NCBI GenBank assembly: GCA_035772785.1
Contig: JAOCPU010000036.1
Location: 124,001-188,000, forward strand
Source of the DNA: Phlebiopsis flavidoalba
Taxonomy: Eukaryota; Basidiomycota; Agaricomycetes; Polyporales; Phanerochaetaceae
Length of the DNA stretch: 64,000 nt
Direction of reading: 5' to 3'
Each line of letters opens with the position of its first letter. Position 1 is the first letter of the stretch. The translations under genes and the position numbers were made by a program. Below the pieces are notes generated by a model, which was given only the letters and a program-made list of their open reading frames with translations, was not told where the DNA came from and made no database searches. Shown here in pieces: positions 11,656 to 21,354 of this stretch.

Positions 11656-12288
11656 TTACGGGGCGTCGTCGCCAAATGATAAGAGTTTCTTCTGGTCATT
11701 CTTGGTTTCTTCTTTCGTAGTGCTCTTATGCGGCACAGGATCATCATCCTCAACGCTCCCTACTGCCTTCCTCTTCTTGTTGGAAGGCTTCGCACTTGGT
11801 CCAGACGACGAGAAACGATAATGCTTGTTTGCTAGATTTACTAGGCTCCTTTGGCTTGCTTGAAGTCTTCCGGCGCGTCTTGTGGTGTGGTCACTCCTTT
11901 CTCAGCAGAGGAGGGAAGCCCCCTTAGCTACGAGAATGTGTCAGCTCTTCGACCTGCTCTTGAACGCCATGTTTACTCACCCTTTCGCTTCTCATTCTCC
12001 ACCTCTCGCTCTGACAGATGCTTTCCTTCCTTCAACACCACAATCTGAGGCGACTCATCATCATTGTCCTCCTCTGCGCTACCGGGCTCGTCGTCTGGCC
12101 GCTCTGGTATTGGGGATGGACGTCTGGGAATTGGTGGACGACCTGAGCCATCATATTCGTACTCGTCGTCCTCATCCTCGTTCGTTAACGCCAGCAACAC
12201 GATTTTGAAGCCTTTGAATGAATGCGGGAGTGCGACCTTGATACGCTAATTTTGATGAGAGTTGGTATAGGGTCGGTTCCTTCGACAT
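11656..12288 (-). CDS. DUF4604 domain protein
   Basis: Small acidic eukaryotic protein of the DUF4604 family; function unknown, sometimes described as nuclear. The start encodes MSKEPTLYQLSSKLAYQG, continuing RTPAFIQRLQNRVAGVNE, the family's N-terminal signature. Then come an acidic run (DEDDEYEYDGSG), RPPIPRRPSPIPERPDDE, and the core motif PQIVVLKEGKHLSEREVENE. An intron starts with gtgagt just after the KRKG that follows. The second exon encodes a low-complexity Lys/Ser/Glu stretch and ends KKLLSFGDDA before the stop. The length, near 170 residues, is typical. The first exon is in one frame; the second needs one or two shifts. Confidence 0.85.
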
Positions 12289-12383
12289 GGTTGTGGACGG
12301 AGAAGGGCTCGTCCAGTTCACTAGCGCCACCATGCTCCCTCTTTGCCAGATATGGGCTCAGACCGAACGTTGATGTCTACTCC

Positions 12384-13144
12384 TCACAGCCCAATTAATG
12401 ACCAGCTTGTCGCGCACTGGAGGGAGCTTTGAGAGGTTTCCGGTCTTAGCTTTTGGGTAGGGCGAACAGATCCCAATGAAAGCGTCCTATGAATGCCATG
12501 AATAGTGTCATTGACAAGACTCATGGAACTCTTAGGTCTTCCGTGGTATTCTTCACCGACCGTCTTGTGAACTTTGGACATTGACGAAGCTAGTATTTAC
12601 AGATGCTCGCGATAGCTGAATAGCCGTCGCATTTCACTATTTAGGATGATACTCTTCTGAATTTCTTTTGTTTTCGAGCCCGCGTCAAAAGAGGGAATCA
12701 ATGCGTTCGTACGTCTGGTACACGGTAAAACGGGGGGCCATCATTCTACTCCTTATCTTACACAGAGAGGTGTACGTAGGAGATCGCAGAGGAGAGGAAT
12801 GGACTCAAATGTCCCCTGGCGATGCGCCTCATTGTGCCTGGTTATCGCTTGTATATAGAACAGGAGCTGGCAGCTGAACCCTTTGCGGGTGCACGTTCCT
12901 AGGATCGATCACGGCAATGTATAGGGTCGAACTGAACGGCCGTCATCTGCTGAACTGACGTGAGTGGTCTGTCGGTGATTGGCATTTGTGGGAAGCACTC
13001 GACAAGCTCCGGCTGGCGCCGGGCGTTGACCTTGCCTTGACGTAGGTCAACATCTTTGGCAGGGAACTGAAAAAAGTATGTGTTGGAGTAGAACTGCGGC
13101 GGCGCAGCAGCTCCGAGCTCGAGGTCAAATAAAAACGTAAACAA
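12384..13144 (-). CDS. Possible hypothetical protein fragments
   Basis: Two minus-strand stretches look protein-like but match no family I recognise. One (13144-12899) carries FYSNTYFFQFPAKDVDLRQG followed by a basic segment. The other (12581-12384) reads SKVHKTVGEEYHGRPKSS, and after a shift YPKAKTGNLSKLPPVRDKLV, with a stop soon after. They could be exons of one gene whose 3' end lies about 100 bases upstream of the DUF4604 start. Frame breaks and the lack of a recognised domain keep confidence low. Confidence 0.25.
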
Positions 13145-14704
13145 CCAGGGAAAGAATAAGAATATTAGCCAGTGTGAAGCCCACTCTGCGAGCGTGGGGA
13201 CTACAATGCCGACATGGCCGAGTTCTGAACAAATCCACTGTTATTTCTTCTCAATCGGAATTAAGTGCGGTGAGTCAGGGTTTTGAGCTATTGCTTTGAA
13301 CAGTTCGCGAGCGGCCACCGCCCGACTACTGACGTGAAGGATGCGGACCCAGACGTGAGATGTTATATTAAAAAAGACGATCGACTATCATCGGCGCTAT
13401 AAGGTCTGCCTAGGGAGACTACGTGAGATGTTTGCTGCGTCACGGAGATGAGTTCTATGCGCGTTCCGTAGTGGTGACTCTCGGAGACTCTGGCAGTGGT
13501 ACGGAAATTGTGGTGCTAGGGCTTGCTCGTTCTCGAGGCTTGGAGAGAATACTCCTGGAAATTGTACTCCAAAAAGCGGTAAGGCCCTGTTCAGCGCAGC
13601 TGGTATTTCTCATTACTTAGTCTTAAAAGAATGGCTTAGAGAATATACTGCGCATTTCCCGGGACTTGGCACTGGTGGACTCAGTAAACAGGCCAACTTT
13701 GAGGTTTGTAGTACTGGTGCACATGCTACACAGATAATAGTTCACATACAGCTTTAAGTCATCGCAGCTCGTTGCCACATGGAAAAACAGAGATAGTGGT
13801 AAAAACAAGTGAAATAACACTACTCATTTACGCTGACATACACCTTCAGCAACACAAAGAGTTTTAAGGCCAAACCACTTGTCTCTCAGGCTCGCGACTC
13901 GTCGCCAACTCGTCGCCAGCGTGACTCGCGTCTGATTCATTACTATTAAATATTGATTTAGGAGTCTCGCCGCCAAGTAAAAGAAACTCGTTGTAAATTG
14001 CGAAGCTTGAGTACTTATGTGAACATTTGTGCCGCGCTTTCAGAGGTTACTCGACTCTCGACTCTCGACTCTCGAATTTGTCTGGCTCTGGTCAACGCGT
14101 CACGGCTTGTTCCACGTCACACCCCGCCGGTGTTACTGTATGGTCGTCACGTCACAGACCACACGCCCTTTATTGGCGCTACAAAATTGATGGTGATGCG
14201 CGTGTGATCATTCCCACCCCCGAGTTAACGGGCCCGAGAGACCTTGCAAGGCAAGGTAATTTCACAGTACCCTGTCAGAAATAGCGCATTGATAGTCTTG
14301 TATTGGGGTAAGCAAAACTGTTATCTCTTCGAATAAGGCGTCTGATGGCGCTTAGCTCCAGTCACCAAAACTGTTACCTGTAATGTATTCAGGTCATAAC
14401 ATCATTAGGTTCCCCTGCGCGCAACATTGATCTCACGCCACTTTATTTGAGACCAGGACGACCATCACCGTTGTGACCCACTGCTGCTCCCGCACGCACG
14501 AACCTTGTCCGACCTTCTTCCCTCTCCCCAACATGGTCTAACAGAATAAACCACGGCTTGAGGGCCACTCTATAGCGAGAATCTCAGGCTCCGCAGGATG
14601 TGGGCCGCGCTATAAGAAACACCATGGCTCATTGCCTATCCCCTGGGGGCCTTAAAGCCTTAACTCGCTCCTCTGTCGAACTCCAACTCCCTCAGTCCTC
14701 CCAC
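13145..14704. other. Long intergenic region before the MFS gene
   Basis: About 1.5 kb of mixed, partly AT-rich sequence with only short open frames. It contains small tandem repeats (listed separately) and should include the MFS promoter. An alternative in-frame upstream ATG for the MFS gene exists at 14624. Confidence 0.4.
13897..14073. repeat. Short tandem repeats upstream of MFS gene
   Basis: Two neighbouring micro-repeats: an 11-base unit (actcgtcgcca) twice in tandem at 13897-13918, and a 7-base unit (gactctc) three times in tandem at 14053-14073. Both lie 600-800 bases upstream of the MFS start. Copy number may be uncertain given the error rate. Confidence 0.6.
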
Positions 14705-16791
14705 ATGCTTGCCACAGATAAACATGACTCTCCCGAAGAACAGTCGACGGCGAGAAGCAGGAGCAGGAGTTTTGTCGAGTCGGTCCCCGTCGAAGAGTTC
14801 TCGCCCGAGGACGAGAAGAAATTGGTCAAGAAATTAGACAGAAGGATCATGACTGTTGCTTCAATACTATACTTCTTTGGCTGTGAGTATCTATGTACCT
14901 CACGCTCGCTCCGAAATTTCACCAAAAATAAAGTCCTTAATCGGTCGAACCTTGGCAACGCCCTGCCTTCAAGGACTCCCCCACGACGTCCTAGGAGGTG
15001 ACCCCACAGGAAACTCTTCGACTGGCTGAACTCCGCTTTCTTCTTCTCATACTTGAGCCGCTACAATCGTTTATCCCTACGCTACGAGAGATCTAACCTG
15101 GTTACTGCAGATCATTTGTCCCATACCGGCGACTATTGCATCCAAACTATTTCCCCCACGCTATTGGATCGGGTGCGCTGCTGTGGGATGGGCCTGTCGT
15201 CAACTCTGATGGCAGCAGGATTTAACTTCGCTGGCCTTCTGGTCTGCCGGATAATATGTCTCGGAATGTTCGAAGCTGCTTTCAGTCCGGCAGTATGTCA
15301 CACGTTCGATGTGATTTTACCCTACACTACTAATGGGGCATCATAGTGCCATTATATTTTTGTAAGCTAACTACTGCGCCTCTTGTATTGAAAACACTTG
15401 ACTAATTTACTCGGCACAGCTCTATGGTACACAAAAGCATGAAATAGGAAGCCTCCGTATGGCTTATTGGTATTTCGCACTTGCTGCCGTGGCTAGGTAC
15501 GTATCCTGGACCTCGCCCGGATGACTCTATAAATTCACTAGTGGAGGAAGAGGCTGAATACTTACACACATAGCGGAGCCAGCGGGCTGATCGCGTTTGG
15601 CATTCAGAAACGCCCCTACGTAGACATCGCGAATTTGGCGTCTCCTTTTCATTATAGAGGGTGTACCACACAGTGCCTCATTGGGTTCGTGGTGATGTGG
15701 CTGTGCTACCGGACAGGCCAGAAGAAAACCCACTTCCTCACCGAAGCAGAAAGAAAGATCCAACTTGCGCGAATGAATCGAGTGATCAAGGCTGACTTCG
15801 GTCCCGTACGGGTCAATAGCGGCTGCACATAGCTGCTGCATTTAAAGACTGGCATGTGAGTCATAGAATTGTCTATTATTTTTATCGAGTGAGCTGAGCC
15901 TTTTTACAGTGCTATTTCGCGGGGAGTTTGTTTTTCTTTGGAGGAAATGTTTGCATTATCGTCTCTATCCGCGTTTTTTTACCCACTATCATCAAGACCC
16001 TGGATTCAGTGAGTGTAGATTATGTCTTAATGTCGTTGGAGGCTCACACTCTTGTTGTAGCTGATCTGCTCGCGCGCAACTCCTAAACTGTCCCTCCCTA
16101 TGCCGTATCAGTCGTCGTGCTCTGCATCATGTCGTATATGAGCGACAGGGCTGCAGAGTAGAGGCATCTTTGTCGGTGATATCCAGTGCGCTTGGGCCAT
16201 AGGCTACGTCCTCCTACTAGCCGTACGCGACAACATCCACGTTCGCTACTTTGCAACATTTTGCATCACAAGCGGGACGTAACACGCTCCATCGGCATCA
16301 TCATCGCTTGGTGTACGTACCTCCCTTGACGTAAACTGACTGTACACTGAACGAAAGGCGTATCAGTCTCGCACAATTTAGGTTCCGAAACAAAACGGGC
16401 AACTGGAGCTCCCTTTGTACATGGTCCACTTGGGCTCGGGCAGTGTGGGGAGTGTGTTGGGTACGCACATCTTCCCCGCAACCGACGGTCCAGCATATAT
16501 TCGAGGCTTTGCGGTGACATGTGCGCTCGAGTTTCTTGGGTCGATATCTGCAGCTGTACTGTCGGTAAGTGCCCTTCACATTTTGACGATGATACTTTTT
16601 AATAATCTGGACAAGATCTCCTACCGAGTAGAAAATCGACGACGTGACCGTGTCTACGGCAAGGTCGAGGACGTGGATGCGCCTGTAGAAACCAGGGAGC
16701 TTGCAGACAAGGTGAGATGCGAAGTTACTCTCGATGACAAGTCGGTCTCACTCGTCGCGCGCAGGCCCCAATGTTCCGTTACGTCCCTTGA
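14705..16791 (+). CDS. MFS transporter, anion:cation symporter (Dal5/allantoate permease-like)
   Basis: Plasma-membrane major facilitator of the ACS family, whose fungal members import allantoate, nicotinate, pantothenate and similar organic anions. The soluble N-terminus (MLATDKHDSPEEQ) leads to KKLVKKLDRRIMTVASILY, the first membrane helix. Then follow DRSNLGNA, LPHDVLGGDPTGKLFDWLNS, WGLSSTLMAAGFNFAGLLVC, RIILGMFEAAFSPAV, LRMAYWYF, GGLIAFGIQKRPY, a central loop with HFLTEAERKIQLARMNRV, later helices near 15.9-16.6 kb (VLCIMSYMSDR, LVHLGSGS region), and a hydrophilic tail (YRVENRRRDRVYG) ending APMFRYVP plus stop. About ten short introns are implied. The start could also be 14624. Substrate cannot be told from sequence. 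Frame breaks are of the same kind as in neighbouring housekeeping genes. Confidence 0.85.
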
Positions 16792-17075
16792 TTAAAGACG
16801 TACAACTAAGTCGCTCGCCCACAGTCCCCAGGAGTTAGGCATTATGTCTCACGTAAATTTCATGACATTAAAGACACGTAAATGCCTTGAGTTGGCTGGC
16901 AAAGAAAGGCATGGTGTAACGTATACGTCATCGGTAGTGTGACGAACAAGGACAGAGCAGATCGTAACAAAAAGCGTTGTACAGCGTTGCAAGAAAGCAA
17001 TCGGGGGTATCGACAAAGTCCGAAATCAAGACGGCTAGCAATACAATGGAAAGGAAAACCAATGAAGAAAAACGA
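16792..17075. other. Convergent intergenic region
   Basis: About 280 bases between the MFS stop and the 3' end of the serine-rich gene on the other strand. AT-rich, consistent with two 3' UTRs. No gene seen. Confidence 0.4.
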
Positions 17076-17894
17076 CTAGTCCACTAGCCGCGGGCCTTGA
17101 CCAAGCCTTTTCAAACCCTCGGCTGATCTTCCTAACAGTAAGCAAGATACCAGGACATTGCTTCCCTGCGCCCTCGCGACGAAGCTGGTGCTCTGTCCCG
17201 CTGCTGACAGTGTTGCGGCGTCGCCTGGAAAGCTCGATCTGCAGCTCGGTGGTCGCCACTGAGCGAGCACCCCGTCAGACTGCGTACGTGCCCAGTGCGC
17301 GGCGGCACGGACATCTGAGAAAGCGCGTCGTCCAGTTCTTCCTCTTCGGAAAGGAATAGTGGGCTGGGTCGAGCGCTCTTCGTATGGGGAGATAGACCTA
17401 GCAGATAGTGCAGCGGCGTCGAGGATCTTGCTGGAAGAGAAGCCGGGGCGGATCGAGTTGTATAGAGGTCCCCTCGGATAGACTGGCTTTAGAGAGGACG
17501 CAGATCGAGCTGACTTCGTGGGGCTGGCAGGGGGACTCGGCGTAATAGCATCAGAGGCAGGAATAGGCGACTTTGTCCGAATAGGGGACGAATGGAAGGA
17601 CAGAATAGAGATGCTGGTCTCCGGAGCTCTACTGCGGATTGAGCAAGTTGAACGTCTCCTGGACAAGGAGAATCGCTTTCTGTCGACGAAGGGTTCGAGG
17701 GGCCTCGCGGACTGGAATGACAGCTTTGATCTGCGGGGGCTCGTTGGAAGCATCGGTCGAAGAAGACTGTCTAGAGAGGGGCTAAGATTGGACTGGGTGG
17801 CGAGTAAAACTCCGTCTCTTTGGGAAGCAAGGGAACTGGACGAGGAAACTTGCGAGTCGTTTCGCGTTTTGCTAGAGGATCTACCGGTAAGCAC
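17076..17894 (-). CDS. Serine-rich low-complexity hypothetical protein
   Basis: One uninterrupted frame of 272 codons, among the longest open frames in a window where most real exons are broken. The product is rich in Ser, Pro and Arg, with segments such as SQVSSSSSLASQRDG, KRFSLSRRRSTCS and ASDAITPSPPASPTKSARS, and lacks a signal peptide or membrane helix. Such disordered S/P/R stretches are common in fungal regulators with many phosphorylation sites. I recognise no domain. The ATG may be internal to a longer gene, because the sequence upstream (about 17895-18060) contains possible splice sites. The antisense frame at 17518-17910 is taken as its shadow. Confidence 0.5.
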   Translation of the reverse strand: MLTGRSSSKTRNDSQVSSSSSLASQRDGVLLATQSNLSPSLDSLLRPMLPTSPRRSKLSFQSARPLEPFVDRKRFSLSRRRSTCSIRSRAPETSISILSFHSSPIRTKSPIPASDAITPSPPASPTKSARSASSLKPVYPRGPLYNSIRPGFSSSKILDAAALSARSISPYEERSTQPTIPFRRGRTGRRAFSDVRAAAHWARTQSDGVLAQWRPPSCRSSFPGDAATLSAAGQSTSFVARAQGSNVLVSCLLLGRSAEGLKRLGQGPRLVD

Positions 17895-19118
17895 TCGTGA
17901 AAGTCATTGAGCTGGGTTGCTGATTCACCGTTCTGACGGACTACCATTGACCACCATCTATCGACAACACCACACCATTGCGTCTCTCTGTGCTGTTTCC
18001 GTCGCAGACCACGGGGGCCCCGGCACAGGCCCTACCCGCTAACTTCGCGAAGCAAGCAGGGTGCACTCAGTAGCCGAGAAGAAACTGCTGTATCATAAAG
18101 CAGCTGTTCCTTCTGCAGATCGTTGAGCCGGCTGAGGCGCGCTGACGCCTCCGGCGCACGACACGGACGCCCGGGTACGCTGGGGTCGCATTTATTGCCA
18201 CACCAGTGCAAATGATACCGTGGGTATTGTTTGCCGCGCCAACCCCGGCAAGACGTAACAGAGGTCGATTTGAAGGGGGGCCAGCTGGGAAGTCGGCAGG
18301 GGACTTCCCATCAGCCTGAGCTGCACAGGAAATCAGGATCGTATGGGAAAAAAAAAAAAAAAAACCCCACATGGTCCTAGGTAACAGGGGGGGGCCTTCC
18401 TGAGCCGACCTCTCTGGGCTCTTTGCTATGCGGACGTGGTCAGACCACTGTCGTGCGCCGTCTGCGAAGACTCAGACTCCATCGCGGCCGGGTTTCTGTT
18501 CAGAGCTCGAGATGTGGAGGGCGAGTGAGTCGGACGACGCGACGTCGTCGCGTGCGCCAGAGCAAGAGGTGGTACGTTCCAAGGCCGATCTGACTCAAGA
18601 TCCATTGTGGAGGCAACGAGGCTGGCATGAGGGGGTGGGTGGCCACAACGGGGCCATGGACTGTGCTCAGCGGTGCCCGCCGCCGTGTGTACCCGCCGAC
18701 CACCTACCGGGCCGATCTAGCCATTAATGAGTCCAGTTCTGGAGCGCGACACAGAAACGGGGAGGCAAATTACATGACAGAATTTACCTGCTCATGTGTG
18801 TTTCAGTTCTCAGGGTCCCCAGGCAACGAGCGTTGGACGTAAGAGGCAAGATAGAGTTGAAATGAGTCTGGCTGTCAGAACGTGGCAACTTGCCCGCGGG
18901 AAAGGTGCATTTCCACGTCGGAACTACTTTCGTTGTTCATGCTCGTCTAGATGAAGCGATATGTGCGGAGACTCAACCAGCTGGTATGTTCATGGCGATG
19001 CTCCCACGAAGGTCGGTAAGTGGAACGCGGGCAGACGCAATGCACCAAAGGTGAGATAGGCAGAACGATCCGGATGCTCTACAGAATTATATTATAACCA
19101 CGAGCGTACACACCACAA
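17895..19118. other. Unassigned region
   Basis: No gene recognised over 1.2 kb. It holds a run of 17 A at 18348-18364 and short overlapping frames on both strands (for example plus 18428-18727) with no family resemblance. The minus frame starting at the A-run gives a Phe-rich artificial N-terminus and is not believed. Confidence 0.3.
18348..18364. repeat. A17 homopolymer
   Basis: Seventeen consecutive A residues followed by CCCC, then a G8 run at about 18387. No gene could be tied to it, so a poly(A) remnant of a retroposed transcript or a basecalling artefact are both possible. Confidence 0.6.
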
Positions 19119-20161
19119 TTACAGGAATAAAGCAATAGCACCCTTGTGCGGGCGTCCATTCGGTATTCGTGCCTCGTTAGCCGGCAGAACGCTGACATGG
19201 TCATGTCCGCAGTCCGCACGGGGCACATTTAGGAAGTGGAACCGTTCGTTGCGCTTCAGCGTGGCGCGGGGGCCCTTGGCTTTTGGGCGGCGAGTTCCCC
19301 CGAGGGCGCCTCGTGCCGCCGGGGCAACGGCCGCTTCGGGCGTGGTCCAGATACTCCTCCTCGACCTCCTCCTCTTCAGCGTGCGAAGATGTCTCGTCTG
19401 TGGTGTGCTCAGCTCCGTGAGGGACCGAGGACGTGGCCGCGTTGCGGCGCGGGCGAAGGCGCGAGCGGATGGTCCCATCTTCAGGGAGCTCCGCGGGCAG
19501 CATGGGAGAATCATCGGTGGGTCCGTGCATGGTTAGGGTGTCGAACGCGGGCAGACCTCGGTCCACCGCCTTGCCCTTGCCCTTGCGATCAACCGTCGCC
19601 GATGCCGGCGCGACTGCCACGTCCTCGGCTTTGGCTCCGACAGCGGTATCGGCTGACAGCGAGTCCATGCTCGTATCGTGGGGCGAGTTGGACCGGCACT
19701 GGCTCGCTCGCTTCGACCCGCGGATGCATTAGCTCGGCAATACATTTCGCCGTTCCAGCATATGTCCACAGCGCAGCGCCCAGACCCTCCGTTTCTTGTT
19801 TTCGTCCGCAGACCATCCTCTGCTGGTAGGAACCAACGGGTCCATGCAGCGCGCGCATACGAGCGTCGCTGATGGTTGGACGGAGCTCGATGCACCATCA
19901 TCGTCGGAAAGCAGTGGCGGAAGAGCCAGCAACTTGCCGGAAATGTCCCGGGGGGGGGGGTCCGATGGGCTCCTGCTCGCCGAAGCCTGGTAGCTGACCC
20001 TGGCGGGTCTTGTCCCGGGGTTTATTCAGTGCGTAAACATAAACTGCTGATACGCAGGATGGGCCAGCCATGCCCTTGGTGTTGTCCCGACAGCGTCGGG
20101 ACGTTGCCCCCAAAAAGAGGTTCGTAGCTGCATCGAAGTCGTCGTCAGCAACTCTGGCCAT
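19119..20161 (-). CDS. RING-type zinc finger protein
   Basis: Probable RING-domain (E3 ubiquitin ligase-like) protein. An N-terminal disordered part has SGKLLALPPLLSDDDGASSS. A cysteine pair (VCARCMDPLVP, about 19860) is followed by RRVWALRCGHML, a CxH arrangement as in RING motifs. A long acidic/basic linker follows, with RKGKGKAVDRGL, IRSRLRPRRN and HAEEEEVEEEYLDH. The C-terminal part has a further Cys/His cluster (CGHDHVSV) and ends HKGAIALFL plus stop. This order, split metal ligands around a charged linker, is common in agaricomycete RING proteins. The start at 20161 (MARVADDDFDAATN) is tentative; exons may continue upstream to about 21250. A C11 run near 19950-19960 (Pro codons) makes the frame there uncertain. 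Confidence 0.55.
19950..19960. repeat. G11 homopolymer
   Basis: Run of 11 G on the plus strand. On the minus strand it falls in a Pro-rich segment of the RING gene. Its length is probably unreliable and shifts the local frame. Confidence 0.6.
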
Positions 20162-21354
20162 GGGTCATCCATGAAGCTCCTCCAGGCGTTGTCTCCCGAC
20201 GACATGACGACGACCAGGATGTACCGAATATATTCCGCGACAGTGTTCGTGGACAGTGTTAATGATTGTCCCCGTCCAAATGCTCTTTGCTGGTGGCGGG
20301 GCTTGTTTCGAAACCCTAAAGGTGTCTTCGTCGCGGCCGTGTGGCAAACGGTCGGCTGGTGATGCCGGGCGACGATGCGTCATCCTCCGAAGGGCGCTCT
20401 TGGCGGCCCAATCGAGTATGCATATCACCGCAAGAGAGCCCCATGGAAGGCTGGTTTTGATGGTCACGAGCGTGGGGCCGGCTTCAGGGCGCGGGCGCTG
20501 GGACAAGGGAGGGCTGGCACGGGGGCGGAGCGGCGGGGCGGCGCGGGTTGTTCATTTGAACTTCAAAGGGGAGATGTCGTGCATCAGCTACGATAGGCCG
20601 GCGGTGGCCCAATGGGTTCTGCGCGCGCGTAACGTCGCGGTTAGGAAGCCATCCTGACCAGTCGGCCGTTGTCCGCCGCAGGAATACCGGCATGGCCTTA
20701 ATTTGGTTTTGTGTGAAGAAAGCCGTCAACGGGTGAGCAAGGCAAGATAGGGCGATACCTGCGGAGGCCTTTGGCGACCTCTTCGTCGCTCGCTGTCGTC
20801 AGACGACGGAATGGGCTGCATCTCGAGTGTTTTGTGACCGAGGATAGCGGATGCACGGGACAGTGGTCTCAATGCGTCTCCGTTTGGGAGGGATTTGTTT
20901 GACCGTACTCGAGGGTAAAGTAAACTTCTCTCGTCGGGAAAAATGGCGTCGACATTCGATGACTTCTGGCTCGGGTCCGTGAGGCTGCGAGCAGGTAGTA
21001 TTGTACTTGGAGCTGCCCTGCCTCTGACATTGTCTGTATGTGTGGGAAGGGTGAGGATGGGAGTGGGTCTGTTTGTGAGGAACGATGAGCCACCACGCAC
21101 TGTATAGAATGGCTTACCACGCGCCCCCACGATCGTGTGGCGCTTAGATAGACGCGGCGGGTAAATGCGGAGCCAACGCCAAAACAGTGCCAAACAAGGC
21201 CGAGACGTGACTGGACACTGGCCTGCACAGCCCAACCAATATTTTTCACACGATAAGTCGCGTGAATAATGAGCGCGATTTCATTAGGCGGAAAAATCAG
21301 AGTTTAAACAGTAGCTAGGTACTCTAAAGACGACTCGAGCTTTCCCTCTACGAC
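20162..21354 (-). other. Possible upstream exons of the RING gene or a separate small gene
   Basis: Minus-strand frames at 21235-20726 and 21249-20869 contain plausible coding pieces (MSEAGQLQVQYYLLAAS, then ERSLLYPRVRSNKSLPNGDA and EMQPIPSSDDSERRRG). They match no domain I know. They may be 5' exons of the RING protein or an independent hypothetical gene. The part from 20162 to 20700 is GC-rich with overlapping frames and no clear signal. Confidence 0.25.

Noticed and set aside
17518..17910. 130-codon plus-strand frame opposite the serine-rich gene
   Set aside because: Antisense shadow of the longer minus frame, whose Ser/Pro/Arg composition is more typical of a real fungal protein.
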